Source: Albugo candida (Eukaryota > Oomycota > Peronosporomycetes > Albuginales). Taken from it: 64,000 nucleotides of DNA. Position 1 is the stretch's first letter. Each line of letters starts with the position of its first letter. Shown one piece after another: positions 57,407 to 64,000 of the stretch. Where the stretch lies: contig JBDOQK010000042.1 in assembly GCA_040437565.1 (NCBI GenBank), forward strand, positions 124,001 to 188,000. The letters are read 5' to 3'. The notes beneath the pieces are model-generated. The model had not been told where the DNA came from. It was given only the letters and a program-made list of their open reading frames with translations, and searched no databases. The translations under genes were made by a program, and so were the position numbers.

Positions 57407-57837
57407 TTACGTAGCGAGCGTATGTGATATGCGCGAAATAACAAAAGCTTCGTTTGATGTACATGCCCCTCCTTCACAGTAGCCATCAAGTGGTGGAATA
57501 AAGTCGAAATCGCATTTTCCACCGTCACACGATACGATTTTCGATTGTATGAACACACAGGCGCCGCCATCACAGTGCGCTTCCTCACAAGCACTTGCAT
57601 GGCATATCAATGAATTGAAAAGAAATGTTAAATATGAGGAAATACGTACCAGAAAGAGCAGTAGCCACCGTCGCATGTGACAACACTGTCACAATTTACG
57701 TAGTCGCATCGTCCAGTAAGACAGGTTCGATCTATGCACGGTGTGAAGGTGAGATTAAAATGATGGTCAAGCGTGAATGTGGACCCGCCCATGAATGAGT
57801 ACATAAGCATCGATATCCACATGAAGAGACGGAGCAT
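57407..57837 (-). CDS. Small secreted CDGGxC-repeat protein, two exons, 124 aa
   Basis: Exons 57650-57837 and 57407-57593 are joined by a 56 bp intron (donor GTACGT, acceptor GCAAG, phase 2). The first 20 or so residues form a signal peptide (MLRLFMWISMLMYSFMGGS). The mature part has 14 cysteines in about 100 residues. Four units of C-[DE]-G-G-x-C occur (CDGGYC, CDGGAC, CDGGKC, CEGGAC), two in each half of the protein, with the third from last preceded by CACEEAHC. The spliced reading is needed to bring the repeats into one frame. There is no membrane segment after the signal peptide, so it is probably secreted. A relic of the same family lies at 27.5 kb. Small, secreted and disulphide-rich is the profile of an oomycete effector or wall protein, but this is inference; I know no named family with this repeat. 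Confidence 0.72.
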
Positions 57838-58079
57838 CCGTTGCGTCGCGTATCAATTTGTAAAGAAATACATGGGACCAGCCGCTCTGTACCGGATTCT
57901 ACAGGATCGATTGTACAGTACCCTTTCAATAAGATTGTCGCTTTCTAAATCTATTTCTTAGATCCAATCAAACGCATTTCAACCACAGTTACACAACCAT
58001 CTTCCGCTCAATGCCTCTCAAACTTTCAAGACTTGTTCGGGTGCATATGACGAAGTGTTTTCCTAAAAATAAACGATAT

Positions 58080-58770
58080 TGATTAAATTTTAGACATTTA
58101 TTAATATTGGAGTGTGGTTTATGCTACCAACGAAATGATCCACCATATGAAGCAAGGAGTCTTGAATGCTGCCTTGAAGGGCGTCGACTAATCTTTGCAA
58201 CCAATCTTCATCTATCTTGGACCAAACACCTCGGATTTGTTGCCACAATTTCTTCTTCATTCCACATATGTTCTACTGGGTTCATGTCTGGGGAAGTTGA
58301 TGGCCGAGTCAACTTTGCAATGACTCTTTCATCCCTCCTTTTTTAGGGGCATTGCTTCGAAGGATTGGATCGCCATCTTCCATTGACACTGGCTCATTGA
58401 TCTCACCACAAAATCTGTCTTATTCAATATCATAGACTTGTTCAACAAAGTCAATTGCTGTCCGCCAATTCCGATCCATGCGGATCAATCGACTCTTCAT
58501 TAATCCTTTAAAGGTACCTCGGACCATCACTAAAGAGCGCCCTGATTCAACGAGGACGCTAGACAGTTTAGATTGTACCTCTCATAGGCTGTTCTCCAGA
58601 CAAGCAGCTTGCAGAAATTCTTGCCAATTTGAAAGCTGGCTTCATCTGCCCAGCAGACCGAATTTCAGACCTCCATAGTTGCATTTAGTGTTTCCGTGAA
58701 ATTTCCAAATCCAGTTTCATAAGGTCGCCTTCTTGTCAGTACAAGAGTCACTGAAGACATACTGTGCCCA
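58080..58770 (-). mobile_element. Tc1/mariner transposase relic
   Basis: On the minus strand the frames contain a degenerate block like DEASFQIG, then VMV-GTFKG-type segments, and SPDMNPVEHMWNE. The last is the third catalytic motif of Tc1/mariner DDE transposases (SPDLNPIEN-W). Further pieces (LWQQI, W-KI-ED-L) follow in order. Frame changes separate them, so it is a dead copy. Only the C-terminal two thirds is seen; the DNA-binding N-terminus was not recognised and no inverted ends were found. Confidence 0.75.
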
Positions 58771-60345
58771 TGAATTAGCATGATCATTCGTAGCTAACAG
58801 CTATGACATCGTGAAACGGCATGCCAATGAAGTTTGTCGCTTCTGTCTAGTAAATGATGGAAAAGTCCCAAAGGAAAAAAGGGACTAAGCGAAATTGATG
58901 ACTGCAACAACAAGGGCAAGTGCTCATCCGTACCGATATCTTTCTATGCTTGTTGAGGCAGAGTACGATGACGGTCAGCGGGGTCAAGGCTTATTCAAGA
59001 TTTCAGGAAAAAGCGCGCGGAAATTATTTCGAAAGAGGAGCTCGGCGGATTCAGCAAAATGCGTACCAGATATTGGTATTAATACAAGGTACGGACGAAA
59101 GAAACAACCGAAATCGGAGACTTCTCAGAGTCATCAAGTTGCTTCTTTTCGTTGTAAACTTTTTGGAATAACAAGTGTGGTGAGTTTCTATTGACATTCA
59201 GCACATCGTTGGGTCTAAATACATATAAACTGTCACGCTGATTGCGTTTTCAAGCTCTCAAAATGCACGAATCGTGAATATAGCTGTCAAGGAATCTAAT
59301 GAGAAAATATTACTCATCATTGGAATACAGCTGTCGTCAATTGAATGTTGTTTTACTTCTGCATCGACAACAACTGAAAATTTTGGATAGAGCATTGCGG
59401 TCATACACAATTCGACAAAATCTCGTTGAGAGCGAATCTGCTTATACAAATGAGAAGGTCGAAAAATAAGCCCCAGTGTGCGTAAAGTATGCATGCGTTT
59501 TATTGCACGAAGCAGATGTTTAGCCGTGGATAATGTATCTCAAGGAAGGAATCTATTGGCATACAACGACGACGTAGTATTGCATAAGAGTGGTATCCGT
59601 AGGAAATTCTATATGTGCCGAACACCTTACTTCTTATGCACTCGAATCGACTTACTATCATGAGCTTGTCGCAATACAGAGATTTAGTCAAGGATCTTTT
59701 TTTCTATGACAATGCCTTACACATCCCGACCACTCGCAGCAACATTCAGAGTTGCTTACTGTCCGAATTTTTTCAGGAATTTCATATTGCTTCATATACA
59801 ACATCACCTTGGAATTGGAAATTCTCTACAAGTCATTATCACGCCGGGTCGCGCTGATGCAACAGATAATCGATTGCGAGCGTAAAAGTTTTGCGTCAAA
59901 TCTAAGGATTGCCTGAACCAATTTTTGTAACTTGAAAAACGGATCTGGAAGCTTCTTCCACTGATATTGTCCAGCTTCCATACGACCATATTACAGGTGA
60001 ACTATGGCCGCCTGCCAATCAAAGGAATCATAATCTTATGATTTTGACAACCGAGTAATTCCTACTGTACAATTGTGGCCAAGAAAATGTTGTCGCATGT
60101 GTTAGCTGTATGGTACAGTACTCAACAGTTTTTTTTGTGCTCCCCAAGAGACATGGCCATGGTTCGGCTATATCTGGATGACGCAATATCACAGGAATGT
60201 CATTCAACATGTATCAAGACTGCAACTTAACATTATGCTTTCAACGAAGCGACAGGCCCCTTTACTCGAGATTGGTGTTTCCATTATGCAGTGAGGGTAC
60301 TGATTCGAGTCTCTACGCGCGCAATGGATGATGGATAAGACTTAA
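58770..60345 (+). pseudogene. Relic copy B of the possible histidine acid phosphatase family
   Basis: Copy B is colinear with copy A (54.3-56.4 kb) at perhaps 60-65%. A piece at about 59640-59800 reads SQYRDLVKDLFFYDN, then LHIPTTRSNIQSCL. This recalls the R-S/T-T-x-x-R segment that follows the active site of histidine acid phosphatases. Later blocks are ELWPPAN and VRLYLDD-x-x-SQECH. Many stops. It lies next to the Tc1/mariner relic and the mitochondrial-like insert, so this stretch is degraded DNA. Family assignment uncertain. Confidence 0.4.
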
Positions 60346-60629
60346 ATAATAAAAAATAAAACAAAATTTATTTTTTCACGAAAAATGAGATCTCCTATAG
60401 TGAAGTTTTCTTCAACTCAAAGCTTTTGCGTCGCCTTTACACTTCCTTTCCGCGCGCGCTCTCTGGTCATTCGTTAATAACTTTTGCTACGTAACCGGGG
60501 AACTGTCAGATAAATAACGCGCTTCATTTGCTCAGAAACAATTTTTTAAAAAAATATTTAAATTAAATAAAAACCCATCGGTATTATTAATCTATTAATT
60601 TTTTTAAAGAAATATTTAACTTTTTTATT

Positions 60630-60896
60630 CCAATTATAAAATAACATATATATAGGGGTTATAAAAAATATACACCAAGATAAATGNNNNNNNNNNNNNN
60701 NNNNNNNNNNNNNNNNNNNNNNNNNNNNNNNNNNNNNNNNNNNNNNNNNNNNNNNNNNNNNNNNNNNNNNNNNNNNNNNNNNNNNNCCTTGGTACATTTT
60801 TATTATTATTCAATCTTGTGGTATTTTTATTTTATTTTTCATTTATCTTGGTTTATATTTTTTATAACCCCCATATATATATGTTATTTTATAATT
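60630..60896. repeat. ~58 bp inverted repeat flanking a gap
   Basis: The sequence at 60630-60686 (including TATAAAATAACATATATATAG) is the reverse complement, with few differences, of 60838-60896, with the 100 N gap and about 50 bp between. It is either a hairpin or palindrome that defeated assembly or a fold-back contig join. Confidence 0.7.
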
Positions 60897-61383
60897 GGAC
60901 GTCCGTTAAAGGAACTAACCAAACATTTCACAACACGGAGATATCGACATAATACAAAGCACATTCTCAGATCAAGAAGATGGCGAAGATGGAGACGCAG
61001 GCAGCGCACTAAAATTAAATTTAATATGATTAAAATAAATAACATATTTAATTTTAAAAGAAAAAATTTATTAAATTTTTTTGAATTCAAAAATGATTTT
61101 TTTCAATTTAAAGATTTATCTTTTTTTTCGTTGTGCAATGTATTGTTTTACGTCCATTCACTTTCGTAAAAATTAAAATTAATAACAAAATAATTAATAA
61201 ACCAATCTGCGAACTGATTTTCTCAGAAAATGAGACGATTCTCTGATCCAACGCGTAGGCGCATCAATCTAAATACTTGAGAAATCGTCGAGAGTTGAAG
61301 GTGCAACGATCGCTGGATTTCGTCCACCTTCTAAAGGTTTTTTAACTGATTTTCAAGCTAAAAAATTAATTCAGTCGGATGTT

Positions 61384-61425
61384 GGATTCTCCAATTATCC
61401 TTTACGAAAAGATTTCCATTTACAT
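61384..61425 (+). pseudogene. Mitochondrial nad9-like fragment
   Basis: The frame reads GFSNYPLRKDFHL, matching the conserved end of NADH dehydrogenase subunit 9 (typically GFEGHPLRKDFPL). Only about a dozen codons are recognisable. A nad7-like segment (NFG then a Leu-rich helix) may follow at 61545-61600, but that is weaker. Confidence 0.5.
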
Positions 61426-61649
61426 AGAGTCGCATATAAATGATCAAATCGTATCGGAGACGAATGCGTTGAAGAAAACTCACAATGGACGAATTGAGCC
61501 ATTTGATCACGTCCACGATATTAATTTAAAATTTAAATTAAAAAATTTTGGTTTGAATTCTTTAACGAATGGTCTTCATCTCCTCCTCCATAAAATTATT
61601 GAATGATGTGACCAAGTAATAGTTGCACCTGATGTTTTGAAATATAATT

Positions 61650-61745
61650 TTTATTGATTGACGCATTTCCTACACACGTGCTACAATGGTAATTACAATG
61701 AGATTTTGTATAAAACATTGAATTTTTTTCTTCTAAAATTTTTGT
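61650..61745 (+). rRNA. Mitochondrial-type small-subunit rRNA fragment
   Basis: 61670-61688 contains ACACACGTGCTACAATGG, the strongly conserved segment of 16S-type rRNA near E. coli position 1225-1240. The downstream GTAATTACAATGAGA fits the variable part that follows it. The rest of the molecule is absent, so it is a fragment, not a working gene. Confidence 0.6.
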
Positions 61746-61794
61746 GACATCAGTAATATCATAGAAGGTTTTTATTGTGAGATGCGGATTCTTT

Positions 61795-61860
61795 GTAGTT
61801 AGACGGAAAGACCCCGTGAACAGAGCACTTCCATGTGAAGAATTTGCGGTTAATAATTTT
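61795..61860 (+). rRNA. Mitochondrial-type large-subunit rRNA fragment
   Basis: 61801-61820 reads AGACGGAAAGACCCCGTGAA, the domain V motif of 23S-type rRNA containing the A2058-A2059 equivalents. Only a few dozen bases around it resemble rRNA. It lies about 120 bp from the small-subunit fragment, unlike a normal rRNA gene arrangement. Confidence 0.7.
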
Positions 61861-62266
61861 AAAAATAGAATTTATATCAATTATGTTAATAATTATTTAT
61901 GCGCGCAAGAATCGACTAGATTACCCTCTCAAATGTCATAATCATCCTAAGAAGAAATTTCGAAATTTATTTTCATTTTTAAGTCTGAAATTAATTCACG
62001 CGGAAAGAGGATAGTACACACCTCCATACTTCAGCGCGTAGTCGCTATGATGCGAATCAGATTTTTATGCAAATCACAGAGTAACGTACAGATTTTTGGC
62101 ATGTAACGTCACGGCAACGGTCGGCCGTGCCAATCGATTTTTTTTGACTTGACAGATATTTTGTACATTATAGAAGCAGTCAGGCACAAGCGAAAGCTAG
62201 AGCTCTCTCAACGGGACTCAATGCCGCTGCGTGAGCGCTTTCAATAATTCTAATAACGCGCTCTAC

Positions 62267-62443
62267 ATGCATGTGACTGTGTTTGCTTGCACGTTGCTTC
62301 TAGTTGAATATTTTAAGAATCTGTCCGATTTAGCAAAAGCGCATCCTTTTTGTAAGGTTGCGCGTGCTGTGTTGTATTCGCAAATTCATAATTGTAATTG
62401 CACTTCCACAACATATTGCAGGGCATATCGACTAAGCTCTTGA
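62267..62443 (+). CDS. Possible small secreted protein, 58 aa (doubtful)
   Basis: An ATG frame begins MHVTVFACTLLLVEYF, which looks like a weak signal peptide, and ends with four cysteines in its last 40 residues (including NCNC). No similarity is recognised and the surroundings are degraded DNA, so it may be chance. Confidence 0.2.
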   Translation: MHVTVFACTLLLVEYFKNLSDLAKAHPFCKVARAVLYSQIHNCNCTSTTYCRAYRLSS

Positions 62444-62796
62444 CCTTATCCTCATCAATCCCGATGTGAATATGATTTCTTCTAATGAATGGCTTTCCGA
62501 GATATTTCTAGATATCGGTACAAGGTCTCTTTCTAAATTTTCTAGATGACTGATTTTAAAACAAGATAATACACGTACGTTTTTAACAAATAAATGAGAG
62601 GAGGGTCTATCAAGCTATCGACGAAGCTGTAGTTTGGATTACTTGAGGGAGGATTTGTGCATGACAAATCACGACGAAGACAGAACAGTGCGCAAAACAC
62701 CAGGCGGTATAATCAGACTTTCCTACGGACTTTCCGCCGATCTATTTGATAGATTGTGAGTCTCTTGATGAAGCAATGGTAAGAGATCTTGATGCT

Positions 62797-63281
62797 TTAC
62801 TCTCGCGTTTTGATCCAACAGGATAAATCATGTGTGCGCTTTCTGTTATATACTCCACCAGAGAAAATAGGTCGCATATACAATGACTCAGTTCGAACAG
62901 CTGTTTCGTTGAGGTCATAAGTGCGAACGCACATTGTCTGACGCCATAATCAAGGTGCTGGTTTACCAGATTGATGTGAGCTACCAGATGGGATAGTCGT
63001 GTAATTCCTTTCCCACAACTCCTTTTCTAGTGTTTTGGCAAGCATTCAAGAGAATGCGGTTGGATTGCTGGTAGCGACTCCAAAAAGCCAGTCATTTGAT
63101 CACATGAATGAAATCGTCAAATTCAGCTACTGACTTACAACCGAGCACAATGGGAAAAGCACCGCAAACGAAGAAAGTGCGAAGATGATGTAATTAGCTA
63201 TTTTGTATGCGTGCGTATCGTTGGCAATCTTGCACTCCCAGTCATATTGCGTATCATTTACGATAGTATGTGCGCACCCAT
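62797..63281 (-). pseudogene. Broken third member of the MGSYLTIVNDT membrane-protein family
   Basis: The reverse strand starts at an ATG with MGAHI, then shifts frame by one base into TIVNDTQYDWECKIANDTHAYKIAN. That matches the first 30 residues of the genes at 23.7 and 42.3 kb. After a lost middle part it resumes with NYTTIPSGSSHQSGK, an in-frame stop, LWRQTMCVRTYDLNETAV, then LYMRPIFSGGVY and a Trp-containing end before a TAA. At least one frameshift, one stop and an internal deletion or frame change are present. It confirms that the conserved start of the family is the MGSYL methionine. Confidence 0.75.
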
Positions 63282-63505
63282 ACGATAGAGCTCTTCCATC
63301 AGGAGGAAATGAGAGAATAAGAGGAGTGTGTAATCGGAACTCATCATCCAGATGCAATTTGAAAAAAAAGAAACGTTTGCCGATGTTTGGTTACTCGGGT
63401 GAGTCTGTGGTGAGCTTTTATTGCATTCCACTCAAGACAGGCAATTGAATGTGCTGCTTTTTCAATAGCCGATCGAACGGCTAAGGGGATAGAGCTCAGT
63501 TGAAA

Positions 63506-64000
63506 TGTGTCTATATTACTAGAATTAGACAAACTGAGTTCTCTAGTTGCCTAGGCTATCTTAAATACCATATATACGTATGAAAAACGTTTCGTGAAAT
63601 ACCTGTGAGAGATGATAAGATGTCGTCTCGTTGATAATCCCGTATCGTAGTAGCCTCAGCATCCTTAATACGAGACTGTATCCCGCTTGTAAATGCTGTA
63701 AATGCTGTAAGGCTGTAAAATTGTAAAAACGGTCCCAAAGTACCGTGGATTGCAAATTGGTATGCGCCACACTAGGCAGAATAATGCCATCCAACTAGGA
63801 CTAGAATCTGAGTTGCACTTGTATTTGACTAGTTTGTGCCGTATCCGCAGTAATGATCTTCGGCTTCTGAAAAATCCACCAAATGATCCTTGCGTTGCGA
63901 GTTGATCCAGCACCTTGCGAGTCGAATGCGTTCGTCTTGGTCGTAACACTGTCTTCGATAGTACCGAACGTGCGCACTAAACGTGGTGTAGATCACGGAA
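63506..64000 (-). mobile_element. 5'-truncated LINE copy, runs off the window
   Basis: The reverse complement matches 3564-3990 of the LINE at about 80%. It covers the C-terminal coding traces (KVLDQLATQGSF, FFRSRRSLL) and the 3' end with CTAGTTGCCTAGGCTATCTT. A small ATGCTGTAA direct triplication near 63690-63715 is private to this copy. It continues beyond 64000. Confidence 0.7.

Larger units (their letters stand above)
60350..62050. other. Mosaic of mitochondrial-like DNA (NUMT cluster)
   Basis: Composition changes sharply to long A and T runs with polyphenylalanine/leucine/isoleucine coding. Within it, conserved mitochondrial landmarks appear: a small-subunit rRNA motif, a large-subunit rRNA motif, and a nad9-like peptide. 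Between the landmarks are nuclear-type stretches (for example 60900-61010 and 61420-61500), so several short pieces seem joined. The landmarks are not in the order or completeness of a real mitochondrial genome. I take it as nuclear-inserted mitochondrial sequence, or else a misassembled mitochondrial contig around the gap at 60687-60786. Confidence 0.6.

Noticed and set aside
1-64000. CRISPR array, bacterial operons or a replication origin
   Set aside because: No regularly spaced direct repeats; spliced genes and gene families show eukaryotic nuclear DNA.

Overview
The window looks like nuclear DNA of an oomycete (water mould). The evidence is a 1,348-residue ABCG/PDR transporter with oomycete-style ATPase motifs, an RWP-RK protein, very short GT-AG introns (51-70 bp), compact gene spacing, Tc1/mariner and MULE DNA transposons, and an AT-rich insert that looks like oomycete mitochondrial DNA. 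A small-genome biotroph of the Albugo type is my best guess, but nothing here proves the genus. The scaffold holds fifteen gaps of exactly 100 N. Nine are flanked by 45-246 bp direct duplicates, so they look like unmerged contig overlaps.

Layout. 1-4.0 kb: decayed LINE, with 3' tails of the same family again at 28.9-29.2 kb and 63.5-64.0 kb. 6.9-11.5 kb: a conserved unknown protein and the tRNA methyltransferase TRM11, both on the minus strand. 12.8-13.25 kb: MULE transposase C-terminal relic. 15.9-28.3 kb: a gene-dense island bounded by a ~560 bp inverted repeat. It holds two paralogous Cys-rich single-pass membrane proteins (17.4 kb plus, 25.8 kb minus), a BTB protein, a third Cys-rich membrane protein, an RWP-RK protein, a choloylglycine-hydrolase-like Ntn hydrolase, a membrane protein of a local three-member family, and an unknown protein. 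29-42 kb: transposon graveyard (MULE core, copia fossil, two TIR-bounded elements, an unclassified repeat) and a long stretch with no supportable gene. 42.3-52.6 kb: second gene block with a second member of the local membrane family, a COG0523/CobW GTPase lacking its metal-binding motif, two tandem PMP3 genes, an A20/AN1 zinc-finger protein, an isoprenylcysteine methylesterase-like hydrolase and the PDR transporter. 52.6-64 kb: relics, namely two diverged copies of a possible histidine acid phosphatase gene, a Tc1/mariner transposase, an intact-looking secreted CDGGxC-repeat protein, a mosaic of mitochondrial DNA, and a pseudogene of the local membrane family.

How the genes fit together. Conserved housekeeping genes (TRM11, GTPase, PMP3, AN1, methylesterase, PDR pump) sit beside lineage-specific surface or secreted Cys-rich proteins that recur as paralogues and relics. 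The most interesting material is this cell-surface set: two type I proteins with the same cysteine pattern and a phase-1 intron at the signal peptide, a signal-anchor protein sharing a VDC motif, and a secreted CDGGxC protein with a relic 30 kb away. Exon structures given here come from splice sites read in the sequence and from frame continuity; none is confirmed by transcript data.
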